NCBI GenBank assembly: GCA_015832175.1
Contig: WJXW01000008.1
Span: 806,001 to 870,000, forward strand
Source of the DNA: Paraphaeosphaeria minitans
Lineage: Eukaryota; Ascomycota; Dothideomycetes; Pleosporales; Didymosphaeriaceae
DNA: 64,000 bases
Direction of reading: 5' to 3'
This document shows positions 54,131 through 64,000 of this stretch, piece after piece. The first letter of the stretch is position 1. The number at the start of each line of letters is the position of its first letter. The notes beneath the pieces were generated by a model. The model was not told the origin of the DNA and made no database searches. It worked only from the letters and a program-made list of their open reading frames with translations. A program made the position numbers and the translations under genes.

Positions 54131-54532
54131 TTACAATGTGCGATCTGTTGAATAGTGAACCGAGTTGTAGTTAGCTGCCGTAGGATCACTTGGCCAGTAT
54201 ACCTCGCCATATCCTTCTCGGTCTAGAAAAGCTGTGCTCATCTGTTTCAGTGTATCTTGATATTCGGGTGATTTCCAGTGCTGAGAATCTGTTCTATAGC
54301 GGCCTGTTAAACCGTATCGTTGTCGGAAGTCGTGAAGATGACTAACGAACGTGATGCAGCGGTTAAGTCCCCTATCGCCATAATAAATTCGTCCACGGAG
54401 ACCCTTTATCCTTGGTAGTCTTGAAGGCGGCATCTGGGTAGGGCTGAATGCCCGGGAAGGACTCGAGTGTGACTGTTGAGCCGGGTAAACTGGACCGGCC
54501 GGCTCCGTAGTGGAACTACGCCCGCCACTCAT
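54131..54532 (-). CDS. Hypothetical protein, likely continuing into a downstream exon
   Basis: The frame starts at the ATG 54532 (MSGGRSSTTEPAGPVYPAQQ). A Ser/Pro-rich first third leads to a more ordered part (RLPRIKGLRGRIYYGDRG, CITFVSHLHDFRQRYGLTG, STAFLDREGYGEVYWPSDP). At the 3' end, ACATTGTAAGACC can act as a donor, with acceptors at about 54060-54075 leading to a short last exon ending ...EDLTQAR. The frame is open further upstream, but without an ATG at its first codon. No known domain. Confidence 0.4.
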   Translation of the reverse strand: MSGGRSSTTEPAGPVYPAQQSHSSPSRAFSPTQMPPSRLPRIKGLRGRIYYGDRGLNRCITFVSHLHDFRQRYGLTGRYRTDSQHWKSPEYQDTLKQMSTAFLDREGYGEVYWPSDPTAANYNSVHYSTDRTL

Positions 54533-55402
54533 TCTTCTCTTACTCCGCTGCGAATAGTGTGCCTCGGGTAAGACTGGGAGCGTAGGAAGAGCTGGTTGTC
54601 CGCGGAAATTCGTGTTGTGAGGATGTAGGAGGGCGAGGCAGGTCAGCAGGCAGTATTTGTAGACCAACAAAATGACTCTAGACTGCCCCAAGCCAAGTCA
54701 CATGCTAAGGTCAACGCGGTGGGCTTAGATTAGCCACAACTAAGTAATGTGCAATTTACCCATCATTCATACCACACTCCAGTTTCTCAGCATGAAATTG
54801 ATTGGATTAGAGAATTATTCTGCACAATATATTTCAGAGATAGGACTAAAATCTACTGCAGCCATGTCGCGGGAGTTCTAATCATACATACAGTCATCCA
54901 TTACAGCTATCCCCAACACGCCCGAGATCGAGATCAAGATCACGTGCTTTTGTTATATGCCCTTATCCTTGATGAGCATGGATAACATACAACGCGAGGC
55001 TTTGGGCCATTATTCAAAGCCAGTTCGATACTATCCCTGAAAGAACCCCTTTGCCTTTACGGAGAAGCAGTAAAGCGACCCCAAATACTAATATAAGGCG
55101 GCACTGCCGACGTGGTTCCTGTCCAGCAAAACCAGGAAACTGTCAGGTGAAAGATGCAGCGGGACTTACAAAAATAAGAAGAACCGGACTGAGCTGCGAA
55201 ACAACCCAGACCTCGACACTGATGTCGGCCGATTACAAGCAATTCATAAACTTTTGTGAGATAGCAATATTTTCGTGAAATGCAATCTATCCTGCAGAGA
55301 CTGGTGGTTGCTTGCGGATGCGTTCAGATCGGAGAGGAGACGTCACGTGTCTTGATTTTCAATGCTCATGATTTATTGATAAGACTGGGGATATTATCTA
55401 CG
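54533..55402. other. AT-rich spacer
   Basis: No gene supported. Short frames only, none with coding character. Confidence 0.45.
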
Positions 55403-55895
55403 TTAGGTGGACTTCGGATAAAGATACACCTTGATCTCCTCCTGTTTGGCGCGACCGGGGGCGACGTCGTTTGATCCTAGGGCAACTTGCGCATCCTCCA
55501 ACTTCCTGGTCAATCCTTCAATCATCACTATGGAGTTCAAAATGGTTTTGTAGCCCCCCATATCATCCACTATGTCACTCAACTCTTCCTTCAGCCTCGG
55601 ATCAGTCACGATCTTCTGGTTATTTACCATATCGTTCATTACTAAAGCAAGCCTATCCGTTCGATTGTGTAACGCGGGAATGAGATTTGCACCCTTTTCA
55701 AAGTAATGATCTAGTCTAGTCAGCTTTCGAGCATGGAAAGCATCCCATTTCCTTACAGTGATCGCGCTGCGTATGCTCATCAGGACTGCAGTTCTGCTTC
55801 CAAAGACTTTCGTAACCCTAGCAGCATATGAGTAAGTACGCGGAGGATTATTTACGGAGGTTTACTGAAGCGTTCACCCACCTTGCGTTCTGCAT
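55403..55895 (-). CDS. Hypothetical protein, 142 residues
   Basis: A 14-nt first exon (55882-55895, ATG CAG AAC GCA AG) joins through a 64-nt intron (55818-55881) to exon 55403-55817. It gives MQNARVTKVFGSRTAVLMSI and continues to ALHNRTDRLALVMNDMV, RLKEELSDIVDDMGGYKTIL and EGLTRKLEDAQVALGSND. The chain is helical with coiled-coil-like spacing in the last third. Exons further upstream (to about 56288) are possible, since a minus-strand frame there (FPGFQNQVSILGFLDTAI...) also looks protein-like. No known domain. Confidence 0.35.
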
Positions 55896-56288
55896 ATGTA
55901 ATCTGTCTAGAGTAAGGATTCATTTCACAACACGCGAGTATTTTGCTGGCGATCCCAAATGAGAGAATGCTTCAACCTGACACGCAAGAAGGACGACAAA
56001 TACAGTATCAGCAATAGGCAGACGCAACCATCAAGATCAATTATGCCATAGCCCGGATTTCGAAATCGTGTCCCGGAAAGGCAGAAGCCGGAAAAGCCTC
56101 AAGATGGCTGAAACACTTAAGATCACGCTTCCCTTCTCTAGATTTTCAAATCTTTGTTCCCAATCTTCGCGAGTTTTACTGTGCCCCTTCAATAGCGTAG
56201 ATCGCGTAATACCATACGCCACAGCGCTAAGGATTGCTGTATCCAGAAAACCAAGAATGGAAACTTGATTCTGGAAACCCGGAAACAT

Positions 56289-57748
56289 GGGTCATTCACT
56301 TGCTAACTTCATTAAAATAATACTCCGTAATTCAAAGACTGTGCCGCTCGTTCGGATCACGATCGGCAACACGGTGCGAAACTTGCGTGTGAGACACCCA
56401 AGGCTTTCCAATGTGACGCCCATCGCGTGTAACCCTGTCCGAGACGTGACGCCAAGGCGGCGATCACGCGAAGTGCTTCCCGAAGCTTCCATCTGCTACT
56501 AAAACGACATTGGTCGGCCAATATCAATATCGCTCCACCACTCCTTGCTAACCCACGTCTACCGACGCACTAATGTTGCGCAACCTTCCCACCAACGTCC
56601 AGATCAAAAGACGTTTGATCGACATGCTGCAACGCTCCCAGGAATCTTTCCAACGTTGGAAGCAGGAACAAAAGGAAGAAAAAGCTCGTCGTTCTGAACT
56701 CTGCATATCTATACCTAACGACGGGCACTGGAGCGAGTACTCCGCTGTCAATGAAATGACTTAAGAAAAAGGCAAGGTATGGTATTGTTCACAGGGCCAC
56801 ACCCGATCTCGCTCCGTGCCTCTTGAATGGTGACCGAGCCGACTAAGCATAACGAGAGCTCCACGGTTTCTCACTCTTCCTTACGAGCTTCGTTACAAAA
56901 TTTATGGATATGTATTCCAGAAAACGCTGATACACATCCGCCGCTGACGTATCAATAACAACATCGACGGCCATTCCCGCTTTGCATGGGCACCATGCAT
57001 CCAGTCGTCACCGGATGGCTCACTTTGCTTGAGCCCACACCATGGCTGGCAGCATATGTCCAGGCTGCATGGAGTCGATGATGCAGGAATATGTGGCCAA
57101 GCTATGGAACACAGAGAAAGAGCCATCAGGACAGCAGCACTCATATGGACATGCAAAGCTATTGCTTCCGAGGCTATGCAAATCTTCTGCGGTGTGGCAA
57201 TCATTGCGTTGGATTTCAACGAAAGCCCAGAGTGTCTACGGTACATCAGCTCTATCGGCGGCTCGCAAGTCCGGAGGATAAACATCTGTGGGAGGATGAG
57301 CGCAACGAATGCACCTTCATCCGAATCCGGCTTTACGATCACTTCCACGGGCGAAACGTTCAGTTTTCGGAATTCTTGCCGAATTTGCTCAGCATCACAA
57401 TCCAGATACAGAGTCACTTCGACGACAGCCGAGCTTGGAGCTTGTGGGAAGAGGCAGCTAAGGATGCCAAAGTACATCAGGTCGAAGTAACAATGCGCAC
57501 AAAATACTGGGGCATGGATACACTCATGATCCGTCGGTGGCAGCGAATGATGCGGGTGCAAGAACAATGGATAACCTCCCTCCCTACGCGGCGAACAACC
57601 CGGTGGGCCGAAACCAGCCAATAAGAGCGCAAGGTTAGCAGATATCCCGACCTTACGCATTGGCTCATTTTGTCGGACGTTACCTAGGCTACCAGAGGAT
57701 CCTAATGACACTACTGATGACAAGCATTGGTAATTATAGTAAGCCAAC
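56289..57748. other. Region of uncertain, possibly decayed genes
   Basis: A 63-codon plus-strand frame at 56573-56764 (MLRNLPTNVQIKRRLIDMLQ) may be a small gene. At 57.0-57.6 kb all three plus frames and one minus frame are open for long distances; one plus frame contains AALIWTCKAIASEAMQIFCG, resembling the 'LxTCRxIxxEA' block of fungal F-box-like proteins. I could not assemble a full gene and suspect a remnant. Confidence 0.35.
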
Positions 57749-57961
57749 TCAGCCCTGCCTGTTACCACGACGCGAAAGCGCTTGTGCTACGGTCGATGCA
57801 CTATCCTTCAGCTTTTCGCGATTCCGTCGTGTCCTTAGTATAAATAGCAGACCCACCAGGGCAAAAATGAACACAATTGCCACAATTATTCCTATTGCCA
57901 ATGGACTGATAGGACTCGATTTGGTCTTGGCGCCTGAAGATTTATGCGTAGACTTTGCCAT
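57749..57961 (-). CDS. Small single-pass membrane protein, 70 residues
   Basis: Starts at an ATG at 57961. A Lys/Ser-rich N-terminus (AKSTHKSSGAKTKSSPISP) precedes one strong hydrophobic helix (LAIGIIVAIVFIFALVGLLF) and a basic C-terminal tail (RTRRNREKLKDSASTVAQAL). Charge distribution suggests a cytosolic C-terminus. It may be the last exon of a larger receptor-like protein, or a free-standing small protein. No homologue is recognised. Confidence 0.4.
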   Translation of the reverse strand: MAKSTHKSSGAKTKSSPISPLAIGIIVAIVFIFALVGLLFILRTRRNREKLKDSASTVAQALSRRGNRQG

Positions 57962-58349
57962 GGTAGCTTGTGGAAAGCTAGTAAAGGTACCGATGCTTGT
58001 TTCGAGTTGTTATATTGAGATTGCGTGCGAGGATCGGGTCGGGTATGGTTGCGGATACTGGAATGGAAATGGGTGTTCGCCGATGCATTTCGTTGGAAGT
58101 TGTATTTTGTTGCTGTGGAACCCAAGCTTGTCTATATACGGTACCTATTGTTCTGGCGTACTGCTCGCTTGACTCCTCACTTTCTGAATCTAGAACGTGA
58201 TATTCCCAATGCAGTGTTTCTTGTTCTTCGAAGTTCAAAATTGAGTTTCGGTTTCCAGATCCGACCAAGGCAGACTCGTCCCTGCTCTTCGGGGCGTCGG
58301 GGCGTCGCTTGGCGTATTAGTAATAGATATTGAAGCCGCGACAGTCAGA

Positions 58350-59135
58350 ATGCTACCACACCAGAATCTGGAAATGTTGTTTTTCATCGCTTTCACAATA
58401 AGTCTCTCCATGGTACATGGCCATAGCTGGATAGAGAGAGTCTACGTGGTGAAAGAAGGAAGTACTAGTTGGAAAGCCTGGCTTCCCTCGCGGCTACGGT
58501 ATGACACCTTCAGGTAGAACCTGTGTTCAACACTAACATCAACTGTAGTACAACGAACTCCTACATTCACTGATCAAGATATGACGTATCTTCTGCCGCC
58601 GACCGGACGAATGAAGAATAAGATTCTCCCGAGCGACTTTGCGTGCAAGGAAACTCAAAGGAACCAAAACTATACAGATCATAGTCCCATGCTCGTAGTA
58701 CGACCAAACGATCACATTCGACTACTGTATCAAGAGAACGGGCATGCCACTAGGATTGAGGACGATCCAAATCGCAATGGAACATCTGGGACAGTAACCG
58801 TGGTAGGTACAAGACATGCAACAAGCACTGACACGCTCCAGGATATCCTTGATTCATCTTCAGCGCGCTACCACGCTACCACCCATATCTCCAGTTTTGA
58901 CGATGGCGTATGCTACCAAGCGAATGGTACCCCAGAGGCTCTGAAGCGCCAAAGGCAAAGCCAACGACCTCGGTTGGAGATGGAAGGGCCAGATTTGTGG
59001 TGTGGGCAAGACTTTGTGGTACCTGGCTCTTTGCAGTCACGCGATATTTACACTGTGTACTGGATATGGAACTTTGATGGATTGGCATCTACGGAAAGAT
59101 ATACAACATGCCTTGACGTGCTTGTTTCCGGCTGA
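58350..59135 (+). pseudogene. DUF7492-like secreted protein, frameshifted
   Basis: Exon 1 (58350-58498) encodes a signal peptide ending ...SLSMVHG followed by HSWIERVYVVKEG, so the mature chain would start with His. A 50-nt intron (58499-58548) leads to exon 2 (58549-59135), with FTDQDMTYLLPPTGR, ILPSDFACKETQRNQNYT, RLLYQENGHATRIED, FDDGVCYQANG, DLWCGQDFVVPG and ERYTTCLDV: the pattern of fungal DUF7492 secreted proteins. Near 58470 the frame shifts: the exon before it reads VVKEGSTSW, while the conserved GKPGFPRGY needed to enter exon 2 lies in another frame. One base too many (or two too few) explains it. The leading His recalls copper-binding histidine-brace enzymes, but that is speculative. 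Confidence 0.65.
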
Positions 59136-59715
59136 AAAATCTTTGTCGATACGAGTAGGTACTCTAGATAGGAAATTTGAAGCCTTGCCTGCTCTCATTT
59201 TTCATTACAACATTCCGCCCCAGTCTTGTAGTAGTTGATCTCAATCTGTTCATCCACCGCTAGCTATAGTAAGCCAATCAAAGACTTCTTTATGCGATCA
59301 CAAGCAACCATACCTTCGAGCAAAGGTGTTAAGTCCATGTTTCTTTTGCGCCAATCAAGGAGCTCAAGAAGATCGTATAGGGACTCTTCTTCTTCTTTCG
59401 ATGGACAAAGGTGTTCCGACGATTGTAAAGCAGCCTTAAGTCGGTTCAAACGTTGTAGTCGAAGCGTTGACAGCTTCATGGCAAAGATCGGATCGAGGCT
59501 ATTGGAGCCACTGTGCCCAAAATTGGGAGAAGGATCTAGCACCATGTTGAGTGGAGAATGAGTAGTTACTGATCCATACTGAGGGCAAATCAGGGCTTCT
59601 TATACTTCACGACGGCGGCTAACGCACCAGCCATATCAATCCATGATATCACATGCAGAAGAAGAATGCAGGGATTTGTATAGTAGAACTAACTAAGCCG
59701 AACACCAATCCAGGC
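59136..59715. other. Spacer with one weak frame
   Basis: A 93-codon minus-strand frame (59264-59545, MVLDPSPNFGHSGSNSLDP) with helical content (RLQRLNRLKAALQSSEHL) could be a small gene or exon, but nothing else supports it. Confidence 0.35.
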
Positions 59716-60759
59716 TCAAACATGCGCGTATCTTCGGATCCAACAGTGAAGAAACCCAGGTGGCAGTTTGAGTAGACGCACTAGATCAGGATAGGGCATC
59801 ATCCCACAGTTTCTAGCCCACATGTAAGCCGCTCTCATCTGCAATTGAGGCTTGTAATAGCTTTCAGGGACGTTAGGGGCTACATTGTCCATAAAACTTA
59901 GAGTTTTCCAGTAGCCCTCGCTTGCGTGGCGGATATCTCTAATGGTCAACAGGACGTTTTTCTCTACAGGAGATAGATGACCATATATGCAGGATGTAAT
60001 ACGTCTGGACAACTCCAGCTGTTGCTCAATGGGGGCCAATGCCATCGACGTAGCCGCAGCAACGGGGCCAGCACCCATTGGAGCTGCTGTAGACCGGTAG
60101 GATGTAGGTGGGTGGTTCTGAACTGGATGGTGGACTGGATGGTGGGTTGGATGGTGGACTGGATGGTGGATTACGTTGGCCACTGGTGGTAGGGTAATAC
60201 GTGCTGCTGGAACAGATGCCGAGACGCTGGGCAGGAGTGTTGGAAGACGTCGCTCTGGGGAGATCGTAGTATTCTTCGGAACTGAAGGGCCATTTTGAGG
60301 AGCGCTCGTCTCTGGGCGCCCAGCACTGGGCAAAGAAATTCCACGATTGTTCGCAGTTCCTATGCCTGCATTTACTGGGCTTCCGTGGCCTCCGTCCGAT
60401 GAGGCAGTGGTATTCTCATTTCGATCGGGACCTCGATTGGGCAGCCATGGTGAAGGTGGGCCGATGAGAGATGAGGGAGATGATAACGAGGAAGAGCAAC
60501 TGCCTTCGACTTTCGATTTTGTCCAAGGTTCGATGCCGATGGAAGCAATCGAATCTGCATTCTCTATCATATCGATTAACGAATGTCTACCGAGTCAGGC
60601 CAGAGCCGTACCTTCTCCCACAAATTCGGCAACAGTATCTTCCGAGTGTGATGAACGACGAGCGACTAGCTTATCGCTTCTGCGGCTTTTCGGGGTCGTC
60701 GCTCGACGTTTGGGACGAGCGATAGTAGTTTGAGAGCGAGTGCGCTTTATGCGAGGCAT
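59716..60759 (-). CDS. Hypothetical nuclear-type protein with HHPV repeats, 331 residues
   Basis: Two exons (60612-60759, 59716-60563) with a 48-nt intron (GTACGG...GATAG). It starts MPRIKRTRSQTTIARPKRRA, strongly basic and likely a nuclear signal. The middle is disordered (Ser, Pro, Asn-rich) and holds a histidine-proline repeat (VIHHPVHHPTHHPVHHPV). The last 100 residues look folded and helical: APIEQQLELSRRITSCIYGH, LSPVEKNVLLTIRDIRHASE, YYKPQLQMRAAYMWARNCGM and PYPDLVRLLKLPPGFLHCW. No family is recognised. The sharp difference between disordered and folded parts suggests a DNA- or chromatin-associated factor, but that is a guess. Confidence 0.6.
60124..60172 (-). repeat. 12-bp coding minisatellite (HHPV/HHPT)
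   Basis: Four tandem 12-bp units on the plus strand (GGATGGTGGACT type) encode HHPV or HHPT on the minus strand within the preceding hypothetical gene. In-frame unit length means copy-number changes would not break the protein. Confidence 0.85.
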
Positions 60760-61859
60760 GATAAAATACAGTCGGATGACTGTCTTCCAAACGAGCTACA
60801 AACCAATAAATACTGAAGCGAGTGTTGTGCAAGTGCTTTTCGAAGTGAAAGCTAACCGCACTACGAAATCCATTTTCAACCATGAGGCTAGCCGGGCTAC
60901 GAAATTCATTTTCAACCATGAGGCACAGTATGGTAGTCACAGCTTCCAAGACGTGGCGAAGCGGCGGCGAGGTAAGACACCAATAGTGTCGCGTAAGCGT
61001 TGCCACAAGCGAGGCATCTCCGCTCGTGCTCGTTAAGCGCCCGCGTTACACCAGATCTATCCTAGAGCACGGCGTTCTTGAGTGCGCGGACTATCTCTGT
61101 AAGGTCAATCAGGAGGCACGGGCGCATTCTGCAAAAGAGGGGGGCGGTTCAGTCCGCACGGGCTTGTTGTGCAGGGCCATTTTGGCTGCACACACGTTCG
61201 CGCTACGGTCCCAATGGTTGTATTCCCAAAGTAACCGCAGGCACAGTTCGCGCGCACAGCCTTTCAAGGCGTGCGGGCGTTCGCGCTACAGCCAGTTTGG
61301 TTGTATTCCCACAGCTGCCGCAAGGAATTTGTCCGCACTGGCCGATCGTCGCATGTGGGCGCTTAAGATCTAGGGGCCGATAGGCCATGTTTCCAGACTT
61401 GCCGCATGGGAACGCTGCCCGCGCGCCACGCGCACGGATCCAAGGCGCACACCGCCAAGTCAACTCCCATCGGCAATTCAATTCTCGAAATCGAGATTCA
61501 AGTCGTAATAGCTGCGTAAAAAGAATACACCAGGTATTTTCAGATTCGTATTCGAAATCTGGATACAGAAGTCTTGACGTACACTAGTATTTGATCTTCC
61601 ATTTTTGAAATCAGAAAGATGAAGCATTGGCCGTTCTCAGAAGTACATAGACATTCCCCAATGGACAACTTTGCGAGGAACAGCGACAGTCCTACAATTT
61701 TGTGAGGAGTGGCGTGCCTCGTATGGCAATATCGGCGAAGAGAGAGAACTCAATGATCATGTAAGTTGCTCAATGACTCAGAGGGTTCATTAGATTGGAG
61801 AATTAAGATCAAGCTGAAAGCGCCTCCCCTATTGGAAGCCAACAACAAAGACTATTCAC
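60760..61859. other. Spacer with a local duplication
   Basis: No supported gene. A 30-bp segment (CTAGCCGGGCTACGAAATTC type, about 60840-60930) is repeated with variation, and a 49-bp segment is duplicated at 61195-61326. Confidence 0.45.
61195..61326. repeat. Duplicated 49-bp segment
   Basis: Copies at 61195-61243 and 61278-61326 share CGTTCGCGCTAC and GGTTGTATTCCCA, with several differences and a 34-bp gap. No function is evident. Confidence 0.65.
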
Positions 61860-63528
61860 TCAGCAATATCTCCCGCGTGCTGCTTTTCCCGCTTCTGATT
61901 CCTCGGGTCGAAAACCAGTCATGAACAGATGGATGTCTCGCTTACTGGAGCGTACTCCTTTTCTGACAGCATTCTCAAAATGCGGATTCCCACATACTAA
62001 GATTGTCAACTTTGGGATACGCATGAATATCATTTGGTCTTACCCAGTACAGCTGTATTCCCTCCTTCCACGCCTGCTTCTCCGTCAATCTCAGCGCTGA
62101 GGTCTAAAATTGTCGGTGTTATCGAATAGCGCAAGTCTTGGGATTGGTATTCCACTGCCCCAGGGATGCATTTCTTCAAGACGAAGATTTGACGACCATA
62201 CGTGTTGCTGCTGTCAATATCTCTGAGGCGTTCTAAAAATTTGTCGGCCCACCTCTCCTGTTCTGGAGACGTCTCAATTAGATGGATGGGAACGGTATAT
62301 AGTTACACTCACCTGGCGTTTCCAAGAACCAAGTAAGTGCTACTCTTCTAACTCGGACAGATTTGTCTTTGTGTGCTTCGAGTAGGTGTCGTATGTGCAG
62401 CAAGTGTGCGGCAACTCCTATTCCGCTTGCTAGTAAGAGGACTTTGTCGTACTGACCTAGTGACTGAACCCGCCCGTACGGGCCGTCAACCATGGCTGAA
62501 TGGGTCGTCACGGTCGGAAGTGCAAAAATTGCATTACTGAAGCCCTTGTTTCGTTCCACAAGGATGATGATATCCTGCCCGTCGATCCAAGCGATAACGT
62601 AAGGATGAGACTGTATCAGCCCGAGGGTGTGTAAAGAGAGTCTTGGAAGCGTTATGTATATATACTGCCCAGGCCCTAGGTCCCATTTTCTCTCGAATTT
62701 GAGCTCAATCGCCATAGCCTCTGGTGAATTGGGAGTCAACGCATTGAACTTTTCAATACTAACGATGGGAGTAGATCGTGAACCAGGTGTTTGATGGATC
62801 AGTCTAATGAGCCAGATCACGTGCTGTAACAACCAGGCAGCCGATGCTACACCCAGACATACCGAGGCGCGAGTGGAAGAACGTCGAACATGGAACCATA
62901 ACACAACGGCCAAGGCTAGGGCAAATAGTAGGTGCGTTTTGAGGAAAACCTCGTACATGTATCTTCGGAGATGCAGGAATGATAGACATCCTAGGGCGAC
63001 TACTAAAGAGAGCAGCTGTTCATGTTAGCTAGAGCTTTTCGATGAACAAATACGTACTATTGTCTCTACAATGGAGGCTCGTGACGTTGCGGCGTTTAGG
63101 AATCCATGAACCAATCCTTGGACTACACATATGCGGCCTATCCACCGGTGTAGGAGGGCGTACTCATTGAGCTGGAGACGAAAGATCCTATCCGCTATAT
63201 AGTTTGTTCGACCGCCGAGATACAGCGGGATAACATTGATGATGAACAGCGTTCCGCATCTTTTGGCGATTTCTGCTGGATTTGGAACCCATAGAGTGCA
63301 TGCTGTGACATTTGCAGCGCCAAACAACAATAGGTTCAAACCAGCCAACACACTAATATCGGAGGAGGTGCGTAAACGTCGCATGACTAACGCGTACAGG
63401 AGCCGTTTGCGGATGAACAATACAATCGCGGTCCGCGTAGATCTATCGATCAGCCGCCAAATCGTCCAGATGAACAAGACGATTACTGCCGATGCGAATG
63501 AAAGAGCATAAATGGATAGTAGGTGCAT
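61860..63528 (-). CDS. Ferric reductase-like transmembrane oxidoreductase
   Basis: Four exons (63058-63528, 62313-63015, 62044-62262, 61860-61996) with introns of 42, 50 and 47 nt give 509 residues. Several N-terminal membrane helices carry two bis-heme His pairs, each spaced 14: LLHRWIGRICVVQGLVH and THLLFALALAVVLWFH. Then comes the FAD-binding part (LGPGQYIYITLP, SHPYVIAW, MVDGPYGRV) and an NADPH-binding Rossmann part (VLLLASGIGVAAHLLHIRHL), ending with LVCGNPHFENAVRKG. This is the FRE family, which reduces Fe(III) or Cu(II) at the plasma membrane with electrons from NADPH. The chain is slightly shorter than most FREs, the usual aromatic C-terminus is replaced by ARGRYC, and HPYVIAW is an unusual form of HPFTI. 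Otherwise no lesion is seen. Likely transposon cargo. Confidence 0.82.
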
Positions 63529-63847
63529 TGTGCGTGCAGTAGCGTTCGAGAAGCAGAGAAACGTCGTAGTTAGCCAGCTCGAATGGGTATTAATCTGAAG
63601 CGAAAGATTACCACCGCAGGTACGCGTAATGAAACTGAAAACCGAATCTCCACTTCTACAATACGTCCTCATAAGCGTCATATTTCGAATGTCGTTTCTG
63701 AAAACTGTTGAGCCCGCGCCGCCTCAGCCCACACAAGACCTTAGCACCAGATCTGCCCAAGACGGCACACTAGCGCGGCAATAACGAAGTGCGGCGTGGA
63801 GGCTCCTTTGGGTGTGCTCTTGAATTTGGGAATCAGCTTTCGCATTT

Positions 63848-63852
63848 TATAA
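63848..63852 (+). promoter_or_regulatory. TATA box candidate for the gene at the right edge
   Basis: TTTTATAAGG, with its TATAA core at 63848-63852, lies 72 bp before the ATG at 63924, a reasonable distance for a short fungal leader. Confidence 0.3.
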
Positions 63853-63923
63853 GGAGACACGGGTGAGCTCTTCCACAGTATCAACCGCAAATTCGTCTTC
63901 TCCAGTCTCACACCCGTATCACA

Positions 63924-64000
63924 ATGTCCGCAACTTCCGCTGCCGCAAAGATGCAACAATTCTTCAAACGGCGCAGTGATGGCATAAACGTCAAAGCCAA
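63924..64000 (+). CDS. Possible gene start, cut by window end
   Basis: ATG in good context (TCACAATGTCC) followed by MSATSAAAKMQQFFKRRSDG and running off the window. Too short to identify. A TATA-like sequence upstream supports it weakly. Confidence 0.3.
   Translation, partial: MSATSAAAKMQQFFKRRSDGINVKA

Larger units (their letters stand above)
43218..64000 (+). mobile_element. Starship-like giant transposon, 5' part (right end outside window)
   Basis: Defined by a DUF3435 tyrosine recombinase as first gene, reading inward, followed by 18 kb of low-density cargo unlike the compact housekeeping region to the left. The cargo has repeat copies, a fold-back element, decayed genes (dynamin-like, DUF7492-like), lineage-restricted small genes, a secreted cysteine-rich protein and a ferric reductase. 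Ferric reductases are among the recurrent Starship cargo families. The left limit is set tentatively at the tRNA-Gly fragment. Terminal repeats and target duplication could not be confirmed because the 3' end is not present. Confidence 0.6.

Noticed and set aside
56902..57768. 288-codon minus-strand frame
   Set aside because: Competes with long plus-strand frames over the same bases; neither has decisive features and the plus strand has the more family-like block, so no gene is called.

Overview
The window reads as nuclear DNA of a filamentous ascomycete (Pezizomycotina). Evidence: short GT-AG introns of about 41-70 nt with CTAAC/CTGAC-type branch sites, fungal-specific families (Ytp1, DUF3435, DUF7492-like, cyanamide hydratase), a pol III tRNA gene with a 31-nt intron, and many CCTA/GTAG microsatellites. 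A Dothideomycete is my best guess, but the class is inferred from general character and not proven.

Left part (about 0.7-38.5 kb) is mostly conserved host chromosome. In order: ytp1-like membrane protein (-), a Swi5-domain recombination protein with a very long N-terminus (+), a small nuclear-type protein (+), a cytochrome P450 that looks broken (-), a poorly coding 3-kb stretch, complex I subunit NDUFB2 (-) sharing a divergent promoter with the BUR1/CDK9 kinase (+), aspartokinase HOM3 (+) with a Gcn4/CpcA-type site upstream, a 2222-residue SANT corepressor like Snt1 (-), deoxyhypusine synthase (+), a 1403-residue MATH / USP7-like / MORN / RING protein (+), Vps18/Pep3 (+) and a polytopic fungal membrane protein (+). 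These do not form one pathway; they are housekeeping neighbours.

Transition zone (38.5-43.2 kb): tRNA-Ala(AGC), a hypothetical gene and an HD-type cyanamide hydratase, separated by long stretches without genes.

Right part (43.2 kb to the end) looks like the 5' portion of a giant Starship-type transposon. It opens with an 18-nt piece matching the 5' end of tRNA-Gly and, 350 bp later, a four-exon DUF3435 tyrosine recombinase ('captain') reading inward. Behind it lie repeat copies, a fold-back MITE, a small secreted cysteine-rich protein, a decayed dynamin-like gene, several lineage-restricted small genes, a frameshifted DUF7492-like secreted protein and an intact four-exon ferric reductase, a common Starship cargo type. 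The element's 3' end is not in the window.

The two most striking items are the Starship-like island with its possible tRNA-Gly target site, and the USP7-derived protein that has lost its deubiquitinase residues but gained MORN repeats and a RING finger, suggesting a conversion from deubiquitinase to ubiquitin ligase. Exon boundaries were placed by eye from splice consensus and reading frame; no search or alignment program was run.
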